A stretch of DNA of 64,000 bases from Nocardioides ochotonae (GTDB lineage: Bacteria > Actinomycetota > Actinomycetes > Propionibacteriales > Nocardioidaceae), in NCBI RefSeq assembly GCF_011420305.2, contig NZ_CP061769.1:788501-852500 (forward strand), written 5' to 3'. The notes beneath the pieces are model-generated. The model searched no databases. It was not told where the DNA came from and saw only the letters and a list, made by a program, of their open reading frames with translations. The position numbers were made by a program, and so were the translations under genes. This document shows, piece after piece, positions 24,280 to 32,405 of the stretch (the stretch's first letter is position 1; every line of letters begins with the position of its first letter).

Positions 24280-24328
24280 CGACAATTAGCCCGGTTTGGT
24301 TCGGTTTGCACCCAGACCGGGAAGACCA
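24280..24328. other. attR, right integration junction
   Basis: Element arm ATTAGCCCGGTTTGGTTC runs through GGTTTGC to the core ACCCA (24310-24314), then chromosomal GACCGGGAAGACCACG. Joining this element arm to the arm at attL gives a reconstructed attP with GGTTT and AAACC facing each other around the core. This is the second half-site of a serine-integrase reaction. Confidence 0.78.
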
Positions 24329-24960
24329 CGATGCTCAACTGCCTCGCGGCCGCGATCCCCGGCGGGGAGCGGATCGTGTCGGTCGAGGAGGTCTTCGAGC
24401 TGCGGTTCCCGCACCCCGACTGGGTGCCGATGCAGACGCGCCAGTCCGGGCTCGAGGGCACGGGGGAGATCCGGCTGCGCGACCTGGTCAAGGAGAGCCT
24501 GCGCATGCGTCCCAGTCGGCTGATCGTGGGGGAGGTGCGTGCGGAGGAGTGTCTCGACCTGCTGCTGGCGCTCAACGCGGGCTTGCCCGGCATGGGGACC
24601 CTGCACGCCAACAGCGCCCGCGAGGCGCTGGTGAAGATGTGCACGCTCCCGCTGCTGGCCGGCGAGAACATCTCGGCCCGCTTCGTCGTGCCCACGGTCG
24701 CCTCGTCGGTGGACCTGGTGGTCCACCTCGGGCTCGACCAGCACGGCGTACGACGGGTCAACGAGATCGTCGCCGTGCCCGGCCGCGTGGAGAACGACGT
24801 GATCGAGGTGGAGCCGATCTTCGAGCGGCGCGGTGGCGACCTGCGGCGCACCCGGGGGATGCCGCCGCGGGTGGAGCTCTACGAACGCGCCGGCATCGAC
24901 GTGCACGCGCTGCTCGCCGAGCCCGCCACCGCACCCGAGCAGGGCCGCGAGGTCTCCTGA
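24310..24960 (+). pseudogene. tadA: tadA/cpaF pilus ATPase, 3' part (split by integrative element)
   Basis: Starting at the P-loop (TQTGKTTMLNCL), 216 residues continue the ATPase: VSVEEVFELRFPHPDWVPMQ (Asp box), ESLRMRPSRLIVGEVRAEE (Walker B region), GMGTLHANSAREAL (His box), and the C-terminal EIVAVPGRVENDVIEVEPIF. It is colinear with the 5' part at 12576-13220; together they give 431 residues, normal for TadA. On its own it lacks a start; ATG at 24331 would begin inside the P-loop and miss its Lys. tadB follows with an ATGA overlap. Confidence 0.93.
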
Positions 24961-25811
24961 TGGGCGCGCTGGTCGGCCTCGGGGTGGGCATCGGGCTGCT
25001 GCTGATCTGGTCGGCGTTCGCGCTGCCGCACCCCGAGCGGGCCCCGAGACCCGAGGGCCGGGTGGTGCGACTGCTCGCCCGGGCAGGGCTCCGGGAGGTG
25101 TCCGCGCCGGGGTTCGTGCTGCTGTGCGTGGCGGTGGGCGTGGTGGCCGCGCTCCTGGTCCAGCTCGTCTCCCGCACCGCGCCGGTCGCGCTGGTCTTCG
25201 GCGTCCTGGGCGGCTACCTGCCGGTCGCGGTGGTGACCAGCCGGGCCCGTCGGCGTCAGCGGGAGTTCGCCGAGGTCTGGCCCGAGGCCGTCGACAACCT
25301 CGCCTCCGCGGTCCGCGCCGGGATGTCGCTGCCCGACGGGCTGGCCGCGCTGGGCACCCGCGGTCCGGAGCCGCTCCAGCCGGCGTTCCGGTCCTTCGCG
25401 CTGGACTACCAGGTCACCGGCCGCTTCAGCGACTGCCTCGACCGGCTCAAGGAGCGGCTCTCCGACCCGGTCGGCGACCGCGTCGTCGAGGGGCTGCGGA
25501 TCGCGCGCGAAGTCGGCGGTGGCGAGCTCGGTCGGCTGCTGCGCAACCTGTCGGGCTACCTGCGCGAGGAGGCCCGCACCCGCTCCGAGCTGGAGTCGCG
25601 CCAGTCGTGGACGGTCAATGGCGCCCGGCTCGCCGTCGCGGCGCCGTGGGTGGTGCTGCTGATGCTGTCGCTGCAGGGCGACGCGATCCGGCGCTACGCC
25701 ACGCCCGCCGGCGTGGTCGTGCTCGTCGTCGGCGCCTCCGTCTGCGCGGTCGCCTACCGCGTGATGATGCGCGTCGGGCGCCTTCCGGTCGAGCGGCGGA
25801 TCCTGTCATGA
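24960..25811 (+). CDS. tadB: Tad pilus platform protein TadB
   Basis: The 283-residue membrane protein has an N-terminal membrane segment, a second near residues 55-90, a cytoplasmic T2SSF domain (LASAVRAGMSLPDGLAALG, REVGGGELGRLLRNLSGYLREEARTRSELES) and two C-terminal membrane helices. It forms the inner-membrane platform with TadC on which TadA acts. ATG overlaps the tadA stop. Expression may be reduced by the element upstream unless a promoter exists within it. Confidence 0.9.
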   Translation: MGALVGLGVGIGLLLIWSAFALPHPERAPRPEGRVVRLLARAGLREVSAPGFVLLCVAVGVVAALLVQLVSRTAPVALVFGVLGGYLPVAVVTSRARRRQREFAEVWPEAVDNLASAVRAGMSLPDGLAALGTRGPEPLQPAFRSFALDYQVTGRFSDCLDRLKERLSDPVGDRVVEGLRIAREVGGGELGRLLRNLSGYLREEARTRSELESRQSWTVNGARLAVAAPWVVLLMLSLQGDAIRRYATPAGVVVLVVGASVCAVAYRVMMRVGRLPVERRILS

Positions 25812-26749
25812 GCCTCGCGATGTGGGGAGCCGTGCTCGGGGCGACGCTCGCCGGTGGGCTGCTGCTGGTCGGCACCCGCCTGGTCGCGATGCGCCGGGTG
25901 CCGCTCGCGGACCGGGTGCTGCCATGGGTGCGCGACCTGCCCCGGCTCGGGGACGGCCCTGCCGCCGACGTCGCGTCTGCGTCGCCGGCGGCCGCAGCGG
26001 TCGGGGTCTTCGGGCCGCTGCTGCGCTCGGCCGCGCAGGCGGTGGAGCGCGTCCTCGGCGGCGCCACGTCGGTACGCCGCCGCCTCGAGCGCGCCGGCCT
26101 CGAGACCACCGTGCAGGAGTTCCGCGTCGAGCAGGTGCTGTGGGGGCTGACCGGATTCGCCGTCGCGGCCGCGTGGGGCCTGCTGCGCGCTGTCACCGCG
26201 CCCGGCGCCGCGGTCGCGTCGCTGCTGGTCTGCGCGGTTGCCTTCGCATGCGGGGTCCTGGCCCGTGACACCTGGCTGTCCTCGCAGGTCAAGGCCAGGG
26301 AGCGGCGCATCCTCGAGGAGTTCCCCACCGTCGCGGAGCTGCTCGCGCTCGCGGTGGCCGCCGGGGAGAGCCCCGTGTCCGCGCTGGACCGCGTCGTACG
26401 CCGCAGCGGCGGTGACCTCTCCGACGAGCTGGCCGTCGTGCTGGCCGCCGTACGCACCGGTGAGCCGGTGGCCTCCGCCTTTGACGCGATGGCGGCGCGC
26501 AGCGGCCTGCCGCTGGTCGCGCGCTTCGCCCAGGGCATCGCGGTCGCCTCCGAGCGCGGCACCCCGCTGGCCGACGTCCTGCACGCCCAGGCCGCCGACG
26601 TGCGCGAGGCGGGACGCCGCGAGCTGATCGAGGTGGCCGCCCGCAAGGAGGTCGCGATGATGGTGCCCGTCGTGTTCCTGGTCCTCCCGGTGACGGTGCT
26701 CTTCGCGTTCTGGCCCGGCGCTGTCGGTCTCTCGCTGACCACCCCCTGA
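25808..26749 (+). CDS. tadC: Tad pilus platform protein TadC
   Basis: A 313-residue membrane protein paralogous to TadB. A helical hairpin comes first, then the T2SSF domain (FPTVAELLALAVAAGESPVSALDRVV, FAQGIAVASERGTPLADVLHAQAADVRE) and a C-terminal membrane segment (MMVPVVFLVLPVTVLFAFWP). ATG overlaps the tadB stop. Order tadA-tadB-tadC is the standard Tad core. Confidence 0.9.
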   Translation: MSLAMWGAVLGATLAGGLLLVGTRLVAMRRVPLADRVLPWVRDLPRLGDGPAADVASASPAAAAVGVFGPLLRSAAQAVERVLGGATSVRRRLERAGLETTVQEFRVEQVLWGLTGFAVAAAWGLLRAVTAPGAAVASLLVCAVAFACGVLARDTWLSSQVKARERRILEEFPTVAELLALAVAAGESPVSALDRVVRRSGGDLSDELAVVLAAVRTGEPVASAFDAMAARSGLPLVARFAQGIAVASERGTPLADVLHAQAADVREAGRRELIEVAARKEVAMMVPVVFLVLPVTVLFAFWPGAVGLSLTTP

Positions 26750-26800
26750 CCCCGCTTCACCCCTGCTTCACCCTGCTGGACTCGGAGATCGGAGCTCGTC

Positions 26801-26998
26801 ATGACACACCTTCTGTTCCTCGTGGTCAGGCTGCAGGCCACGCTCGTGGTGGCGCGCGGTCGGCGTGACGAGCGCGGCGACGTACCCGGCTGGGTGCTGG
26901 TCACCTTGATGACGGTCGGGCTCGTCGGTGCGATCACCGCCGTCGCGCAGCCGCAGTTGACCCGGATGCTGAGCAACGCGCTGGCCAAGGTGCAGTAG
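26801..26998 (+). CDS. Small Flp-like pilin candidate
   Basis: A 65-residue protein with a basic N-terminus (RGRRDERGDVPG) and one hydrophobic helix (WVLVTLMTVGLVGAITAV), then a short polar tail. Flp pilins have this size and topology, and actinobacterial Tad loci carry a similar gene after tadC. A G-x-E-type prepilin cleavage site is not obvious; DVPG before the hydrophobic stretch is the nearest. GGAG precedes the ATG. Likely the major pilin subunit. Confidence 0.72.
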   Translation: MTHLLFLVVRLQATLVVARGRRDERGDVPGWVLVTLMTVGLVGAITAVAQPQLTRMLSNALAKVQ

Positions 26999-27402
26999 TG
27001 CGGCCCCCGCCTCGAGCGGCGGGGGAGCGCGGCAGCGCGGTGGTCGACTTCGTGCTCGTCGTGCTCGTGCTGGTCCCGCTGGTGCTGGGGATCCTGCAGG
27101 TCGCGCTGACCCTGTTCGTGCGCAACACCCTCGCTGCGGCGGCCTCGGAAGGAGCGCGGTACGCCGCGACGGCCGACCGTGGTCCGGCCGACGGGGTGGC
27201 GCGCACGCGCCAGCAGGTGGAGGGCGCGGTCTCGGGGCGCTTCGCGCGCGACGTGAGCGCGACCCGGGTCGTGCGTGACGGGCAGCCGATGATCGAGGTG
27301 ACGGTGCGTGCGAGCGTGCCGGCGCTCGGCTTGGGTGGCCCGGGCGTGGACCTGGTGGTCACCGCGCACGCCGTCGAGGAGAGCGTCGAGGTGGCGCCGT
27401 GA
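26998..27402 (+). CDS. TadE-like pseudopilin
   Basis: The 134-residue protein has the TadE signature: basic tail then GSAVVDFVLVVLVLVPLVLG, one membrane helix, and a periplasmic-side beta-rich domain with RNTLAAAASEGARYAATAD. GTG start overlaps the pilin stop by one base. Minor pilin of the Tad apparatus. Confidence 0.82.
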   Translation: MRPPPRAAGERGSAVVDFVLVVLVLVPLVLGILQVALTLFVRNTLAAAASEGARYAATADRGPADGVARTRQQVEGAVSGRFARDVSATRVVRDGQPMIEVTVRASVPALGLGGPGVDLVVTAHAVEESVEVAP

Positions 27403-27857
27403 GCGCGCGGCGGTTGCCGCGCCGCCGGGAGCGTGGCGAGGAGGGCAGCGCGCTGGTCGAGCTGGTCTGGCTGGGGCTGCTGCTCCTGGTGCCGCTGCTG
27501 TGGATCGTGCTGTCGGTCTTCGAGGTCCAGCGTGGTGCGTACGGCGTGAGTGCGGCCGCCCGTGCGGCCGGCCGGGCCTATGCGCTGGCACCCACCGACG
27601 CGGAGGGGGAGCGGCGTGCGGAGGCGGCGGCGCGCCTCGCTCTCGCCGACCAGGGGATCGGCTCGGCCCCGCTGCGCGTGGACATCAGCTGCACGCCCTA
27701 TCCGAACTGCCACAGCGGCACCTCGGTGATCACCGTGCGGATCCGCTCGAGCGTGGCGCTGCCGGTGCTGCCAGCGGCGCTGGGTGCCGAGCGCGGCCGG
27801 TTCGCCCTGGACGCGAGCCACACGGTGCCGATCGGGCAGTACCAGGAGATCCGGTGA
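27399..27857 (+). CDS. TadE/TadF-like minor pilin
   Basis: The 152-residue protein opens with Arg-rich residues then EEGSALVELVWLGLLLLVPL, the TadE/F membrane anchor, and a secreted part containing two cysteines (ISCTPYPNC). GTG start overlaps the preceding stop. Second pseudopilin of the locus. Confidence 0.8.
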   Translation: MSARRLPRRRERGEEGSALVELVWLGLLLLVPLLWIVLSVFEVQRGAYGVSAAARAAGRAYALAPTDAEGERRAEAAARLALADQGIGSAPLRVDISCTPYPNCHSGTSVITVRIRSSVALPVLPAALGAERGRFALDASHTVPIGQYQEIR

Positions 27858-28321
27858 CCCGCTCCGACGCGCCTCGCCCGGGGCCCCGGCTGCGCGCGGA
27901 ACGGGGTCAGGTGACGCCGCTGATCGTCGGGTTCGCGCTGATCATCGCGCTCACCATCGCGGTGGTCATCGACGCGACTGCCGCGTACCTCCAGCGCTCG
28001 GAGCTGTCCACGCTGGCCGACGGTGCGGCGCTGCACGGCGCCGATCTGGGGGCCACCGGTGTGGACGTCTACACCGACGGCCTGCCCGACGAGCGGCTGC
28101 GGGTCACCGTGGCGACGGTGCGTGCGGCGGTCGCGGACTACCTGCGTCAGGTAGGTGCGCACGGGCGCTACCCCGGGCTCACCTTCGACGTCGGCGTCGG
28201 GAGCGACCAGCGGGTCACCGTCGAGCTCAGCGCGCCGCTCGACCTGCCGCTCACCTTCCCCGGCTCGCCCTCGAGCCCCCGCGTCGGGGCCACCGGCTCG
28301 GCGGTGTCGAGCATCGACTGA
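27854..28321 (+). CDS. TadG-like pilus assembly protein
   Basis: The 155-residue protein starts in a GTGA overlap and has the Tad-type anchor RGQVTPLIVGFALIIALTIA, then DATAAYLQRSELSTLADGAA, the hallmark of the Flp pilus TadE/G-like N-terminal (TadG_N). It lacks the von Willebrand domain of full TadG, as is usual in actinobacterial loci. It closes the tad gene run. Confidence 0.82.
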   Translation: MTRSDAPRPGPRLRAERGQVTPLIVGFALIIALTIAVVIDATAAYLQRSELSTLADGAALHGADLGATGVDVYTDGLPDERLRVTVATVRAAVADYLRQVGAHGRYPGLTFDVGVGSDQRVTVELSAPLDLPLTFPGSPSSPRVGATGSAVSSID

Positions 28322-28388
28322 TGCCGCGGTCCCGAGCGCGGGGCGTCGTCCGGCTAGGTTGACCGGGCCCTGAGACTGCGCGAGGAGT

Positions 28389-28850
28389 GTGCGAGGAGTG
28401 GCCAGCACGAGACCCGACACCTCGGGACCTGATGGGGAGAAGCGGCGCCGACGACGCGACGCCCCGATCGTGATCTCCCTGCTCGGCGTCCTGCTCGGCG
28501 GTGCGTTCGGCGTCTGGGGGCTCCACGGCTTTGCGACCCAGCCGCTCCCCGACCGCACGGTGACCGGGCGCCACATCGAGTCTCCGTGCTACCGGCTCGT
28601 CGAGTACACCGTGGAGGGGAAGACCTATCGCCTCGACCTCGGCGGGAACCTCGGCGGGCGCCGGTGCGTGGCGGCGTACGACGGGAAGCCGATCGAGGTC
28701 TCCTACGAGGCCGCGCACCCCGAACGGGCGTACGGGCCGGGCGGCGCCGGTGTCCGCTGGGTGATGCTGGTGACCGGGGCGCTCGGCCTGCTGGTCGCCG
28801 TCGCGACACCGCTGCTCGCCTACCGCCGGCGTCGGCCGCCCAGCGCCTAG
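28389..28850 (+). CDS. DUF3592-like two-helix membrane protein
   Basis: A 153-residue protein with N-terminal cytoplasmic basic region, one membrane helix (VISLLGVLLGGAFGVWGLHG), an extracytoplasmic domain containing YTVEGKTYRLDLGGN and YDGKPIEVSYEAAHPERA, and a second helix near the C-terminus. The layout is that of DUF3592/small membrane proteins. GTG at 28389 follows GAGGAG. Function unknown. Confidence 0.72.
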   Translation: MRGVASTRPDTSGPDGEKRRRRRDAPIVISLLGVLLGGAFGVWGLHGFATQPLPDRTVTGRHIESPCYRLVEYTVEGKTYRLDLGGNLGGRRCVAAYDGKPIEVSYEAAHPERAYGPGGAGVRWVMLVTGALGLLVAVATPLLAYRRRRPPSA

Positions 28851-28860
28851 CGTGTGTGCC

Positions 28861-29268
28861 ATGACACATCCCACGCCCTACATCCACTTCCCCGGGACCG
28901 CGCGCGAGGCACTGACGTTCTACGGCGACGTCTTCGGTTGCGGGGTCCAGGTGCACGCCTACGCCGACTTCGGCCGGGTCGACGGCCCGCCGGAGGCGGT
29001 CGCCCACGGCATGCTCGTCGACGGGCCGGTCGCGCTGTTCGGCGCCGACGCCGGCCCGGACGAGTCGCCACTGAAGGCCGAGGGCCTGATGCTCTCCCTG
29101 CTCGGCGCGGCCGACCCGGACGTTGCCCACGAGTGGTTCGCCCGGCTCTCCGACGGTGGCCGGGTGCTCTCGGACCTCCAGGCGCGCGGGTGGGGAGCCT
29201 CCGACGGCGAGGTCGTCGACCGCTACGGGCTGCACTGGCTGCTCGGCTACGAGCCCGCCGAGGAATGA
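28861..29268 (+). CDS. VOC-fold (PhnB/glyoxalase-like) protein
   Basis: The 135-residue protein has the PhnB/3-demethylubiquinone-9 methyltransferase-like VOC pattern: YIHFPGTAREALTFYGDVFG at the N-terminus, the mid segment HGMLVDGPVALFGADA, and WGASDGEVVDRYGLHWLLGY at the end. His and Glu residues typical of metal VOC enzymes are mostly replaced, as in many PhnB-like proteins. ATG at 28861 is preferred over GTG at 28852. Confidence 0.85.
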   Translation: MTHPTPYIHFPGTAREALTFYGDVFGCGVQVHAYADFGRVDGPPEAVAHGMLVDGPVALFGADAGPDESPLKAEGLMLSLLGAADPDVAHEWFARLSDGGRVLSDLQARGWGASDGEVVDRYGLHWLLGYEPAEE

Positions 29269-29278
29269 GCCGCGCTCC

Positions 29279-30538
29279 TCACGTCCGCCGAGCGAATCGA
29301 ATATCGCCGTTCGGCATGCGTTGGTGCAGATATCGGTCGTCGTGGATCAGGTGATGGTGATGGCTGCACAGCAGAATGCCTTTGTCGAGATCGGTCTTTC
29401 CGCCCGCTGACCACGGATCCACATGATGCGCCTCGCACCAGGTCGAGGGAATCGTGCAGCCGTCGGCGCGGCATTCTCTGTCTCGAATTGCCAGGGCTTT
29501 TCTCTGGCCCGGACTGAAGAGCCGGTTCGTGCGGCCGAGGTCGAGCGGCACCGAAGGCGTGCCGAGGACCGCGGGGACGAGATTCGCGGTGCAGGCCAGG
29601 CGCCGGGCTTCGCCGGCGGTGATCCGGGAGCCGTCCGCCAGCGTCGCCGAACCCAGCCCCTCGATGAGGGCTGTCAGGTCCATCGTGATCACCAGCGTCG
29701 TGGCGTCGCCGCCGTGCAGCGGCAGGCGGGTGGGGTCGATCGCCTCGAGCAGCGAGCAGAACGCCTCGCCGAGTCGCCGCTCGTAGGGCACCCGCCGCCC
29801 GTCCGCCGCCGGCTCATCGGCGGCCCGGCGGGGGTTGGTGAAGGACTCCAGCATCGTGGTCAGCCGCAGCGCCACCGACTCCGGCACCTGCGCCCGGATC
29901 ACCGCGGACCCGTCGCCGAGGTGCCGCACGCCGAACGTCGTACGCCGACGGGCTCGGCGCTCCGCAGCGCGCAGCTGCTCCTCCTCGACCTTCTCGGCCC
30001 ACTCCGGCGCGACCACCTCCAGCAGCCGCTCGGCCAGGCGGCCGAGCTCACGGGGCCCGAAGTCGGCGGCCTGCTCGACCAGATAGGTCTCCGCACGGGC
30101 CAGCATCGCCGACCACTCCTCCGCGCTCGCCTCAATCAGCGAGAAGGCATCCGTGAGGTCGTCAAGGGCTGCGACCATCACGTGGCCCTGGTCGACGCTG
30201 ACATGACCGCCCGCGAGCGCCGTGCCGACGCGGTGCCAACGCAGCTCGCAGGCGACCCCGAGCCGCTGCAGGCGCCGCGCAGTCGGACCGGAGGTGTGGG
30301 TGCGGTGCGCGACCCACGCGGCCACGTCGCGACAGCCATCGGCGTCGGCCACGTCGTCGGCGCACGCGATCACCCGTGCGTGCATCGCTTGGGCGCGCGA
30401 GGCCAGGTGGGCCGTCATCCGCAGCGCCTGGCGCTTCTCCGAGATCGACAGGAAGGTCGGATCGCGGTCCGCGATCTTGTCGAGAAATGCCTCCGCGCAC
30501 CCCACGTCGGCGAGGTAGGGATGAGCCGTGTCGGTCAT
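29279..30538 (-). CDS. DUF222/HNH endonuclease (13E12-type)
   Basis: The 419-residue protein has an N-terminal DUF222 helical domain and a C-terminal HNH nuclease: CRADGCTIPSTWCEAHHVD, then CSHHHHLIHDDRY, giving the beta-beta-alpha-metal histidines and structural cysteines. This family is highly repeated in actinobacteria and is thought mobile or defence-related; its role is not settled. The 3' end and the upstream gap have lower GC than neighbours, a sign of mobility. Confidence 0.9.
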   Translation of the reverse strand: MTDTAHPYLADVGCAEAFLDKIADRDPTFLSISEKRQALRMTAHLASRAQAMHARVIACADDVADADGCRDVAAWVAHRTHTSGPTARRLQRLGVACELRWHRVGTALAGGHVSVDQGHVMVAALDDLTDAFSLIEASAEEWSAMLARAETYLVEQAADFGPRELGRLAERLLEVVAPEWAEKVEEEQLRAAERRARRRTTFGVRHLGDGSAVIRAQVPESVALRLTTMLESFTNPRRAADEPAADGRRVPYERRLGEAFCSLLEAIDPTRLPLHGGDATTLVITMDLTALIEGLGSATLADGSRITAGEARRLACTANLVPAVLGTPSVPLDLGRTNRLFSPGQRKALAIRDRECRADGCTIPSTWCEAHHVDPWSAGGKTDLDKGILLCSHHHHLIHDDRYLHQRMPNGDIRFARRT

Positions 30539-30697
30539 CGTCGCCTCCCGAGATGAGGTGGTAGAAGACTTGGTTTCGTAGGATCGATTCTACCGATGTT
30601 CGAAAGCGTTCGAAATGGCTTGGAAGGTAAAGGCTGAATCTGTGGAGAACCTCGTCCGAATCGCTGTGGGCAATCGCGGCGAGGGAGCGGTCACTGC

Positions 30698-31567
30698 TCA
30701 GGGACGGGTGGCGTCGACCCGCACGGTGTGGGCCAGGATCGCCTCGCCGAGCGGCCCGAGGATCGGTGCGCCGAGCGCGTGGCCCATCCCGGGGATGCTG
30801 ACCAGCTGGGCGCCGGGGATCGCCTCGGCGATCCGTGCGGCGCTCGGCGGCGGGTTGATCGGGTCTGCGGGTGCCTCGATGACGAGGGTCGGGGTGGTGA
30901 TCGTGCCCAGCTCGGCGCCCCGCGCCAGGCCGGATCGGTCGGCGCGGGCGTGCGCGGCCGGGTGGTCGTGACGCCCGGTGTGGGCGACGACCCGCTCCTC
31001 GAGTCGCCGGAACTCCTCGGTGTCGAACGGCACCTGGTCGCCGTTCAGGATCCGCCAGTGCAGCACCCGGAAGGCGATCTCGTCCGCACGGTCCCGCACG
31101 TCGCCCAGGTGCTCCCAGAGGCGCAGCAGGGGTGGGTCGATGGAGGAGAACTGTGCGGGAGCGTCGTCAGCCTCTGCCCCCATCAGCGCCGAGGTCGCGA
31201 AGACCGTGGCCGAGCGCAGTCGGTCCGGGTGGTCGAGCAGCAGCAGCTGCACCAGCGTGCCGCCCATCGACATGCCGACCACATGGGCGCGGTCGATGCC
31301 GAGGCCGTCGAGCACGGCGACCGCGTCGCGCGCCAGCTGCGCCACGGCGTACGGCCGGCGCTCGAACGCCCACGTCGACCTGCCGGTGTCGCGGTGGTCG
31401 TAGCGCACGACGCGGTGGCGCGTCCCGAGCCGGGCGACCAGGTCCTCGGGCCAGGTGAGCGCGCAGGCGTTGGCACCCATCACCAGCAGCAGCGCCGAGC
31501 CGTCGGGGCGTCCGGACTCCTCGACCCAGAGTCGGGTCCCGTCGCCCACGTCCACGTAGCGCTCCAC
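30698..31567 (-). CDS. Alpha/beta hydrolase
   Basis: The 289-residue protein has the alpha/beta fold core: LLLVMGANACALTWP (oxyanion loop), nucleophile elbow VGMSMGG with Ser near residue 105, catalytic acid near IEAPADPINPP and His in GMGHALG. Such lactone/ester hydrolases are often annotated as 3-oxoadipate enol-lactonase-like. GTG at 31567 (VERYVDVGDGTRL) is preferred; another GTG at 31591 adds eight residues. Confidence 0.88.
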   Translation of the reverse strand: MERYVDVGDGTRLWVEESGRPDGSALLLVMGANACALTWPEDLVARLGTRHRVVRYDHRDTGRSTWAFERRPYAVAQLARDAVAVLDGLGIDRAHVVGMSMGGTLVQLLLLDHPDRLRSATVFATSALMGAEADDAPAQFSSIDPPLLRLWEHLGDVRDRADEIAFRVLHWRILNGDQVPFDTEEFRRLEERVVAHTGRHDHPAAHARADRSGLARGAELGTITTPTLVIEAPADPINPPPSAARIAEAIPGAQLVSIPGMGHALGAPILGPLGEAILAHTVRVDATRP

Positions 31568-31661
31568 CCCGACATCTTCGCGCCGCGCCACCGCACGTGG
31601 CGAGCGTTCGTCGCCGCTGTCCCGCGCCGCCCGAGCCGTTGGCGCCGACTCGGCGAGGGGG

Positions 31662-32405
31662 TCAGTGCTCGCGGAGGAGGACGCCGGAGCCGGGGAGGCG
31701 GTCCTCGATGCCGTGCTCGCGCAGGGCGTGCCACAGGGTGGCGGCGTTGATGGCGACCACCGGGCGACCCAGCTCGGCCTCCAGGGTCTCGGCGAGGCCG
31801 ACGAAGGAGAGGTTGGTGCCGACCTGCACGATCGCCTCCACCCCGGGGCCGTCGATCTCGGCGACCACCTCGCGCAGCCGGTCCTCGCCGACGCGGGCGA
31901 TGTCCATGGCGGTGGGGCAGCGCAGGCCGGTGATCGCCGCGACGTCGAAGCCAGCCTCGGTGAAGAACCTGCCGACCTCGCGGTCGGCGACCGGCTGGTA
32001 GGGCGAGAACACCGCGATGCGTCGTACGCCGAGCTCGTGCAGGGCGGCCCGGCAGGCGCCGGCGCCGGTGGTGACCGGGAGGCCGGTGCGGGCCCGCATC
32101 CGCTGCTCGAACGCCGCGTTGCCCTCGATGCCGCCCCAGAACGTCTCGGCCGACATGCCCATCACCATCCGGTCCGGCTCGGCGGTGAGCACGTCGCGGA
32201 CGGCGGTGTCGATCGACGCGCGGATCTGCACGAGCAGCGCCTCGAATCCGGCGTCCCCGGCCATCGTCGGGTCGGGGATGTGCATCGACCCGGCGCGGAA
32301 GGCCACGCCCTCGACGCCGGCGCGCCAGTAGTCGTGCTCGACCACCGTGTTGGTGCTCGGCACGATCACCCCGAAGACGCCGCGCGGGCCCACGACGTTG
32401 GTCAT
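31662..32405 (-). CDS. Asp/Glu racemase superfamily protein (maleate isomerase/AMDase-like)
   Basis: The 247-residue protein has the two-domain racemase fold seen in maleate cis-trans isomerase and arylmalonate decarboxylase: GVIVPSTNTVVEHDY at the start, MVMGMSAETFWGG around the first active-site loop, TGAGACRAALHELGVRRIAVFSPY, and IVQVGTNLSFVG at the second. The family's usual catalytic cysteines at those loops appear as Met-Ser and Val-Gly here, so classical two-Cys chemistry is doubtful. It overlaps the TetR gene (ATGA) and is probably under its control. Confidence 0.8.
   Translation of the reverse strand: MTNVVGPRGVFGVIVPSTNTVVEHDYWRAGVEGVAFRAGSMHIPDPTMAGDAGFEALLVQIRASIDTAVRDVLTAEPDRMVMGMSAETFWGGIEGNAAFEQRMRARTGLPVTTGAGACRAALHELGVRRIAVFSPYQPVADREVGRFFTEAGFDVAAITGLRCPTAMDIARVGEDRLREVVAEIDGPGVEAIVQVGTNLSFVGLAETLEAELGRPVVAINAATLWHALREHGIEDRLPGSGVLLREH

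Larger units (their letters stand above)
13221..24309. mobile_element. 11.1-kb serine-integrase element (satellite/ICE-like) inserted in tadA
   Basis: Limits come from the tadA reading frame: joining 13220 to 24310 restores a continuous, full-length ATPase with P-loop GGTQTGKTT. Contents from left: large serine integrase, 74-residue protein and small serine recombinase, long inverted repeat, primase-polymerase/helicase with a 69-residue partner, large terminase with four small or zinc-finger genes, a 98-residue unknown protein, and a convergent methyltransferase/endonuclease pair. No capsid, portal, tail, lysis or conjugation genes are seen. Together they describe a replicating integrative element with one packaging gene, closest in concept to phage satellites. 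The R-M end has lower GC than the rest, suggesting a separate acquisition. Confidence 0.9.

Noticed and set aside
24331..24960. Stand-alone 209-residue TadA-like gene from the ATG at 24331
   Set aside because: It would start inside the P-loop, lacks the Walker A lysine and N-terminal domain, and is simply the 3' part of the split gene.
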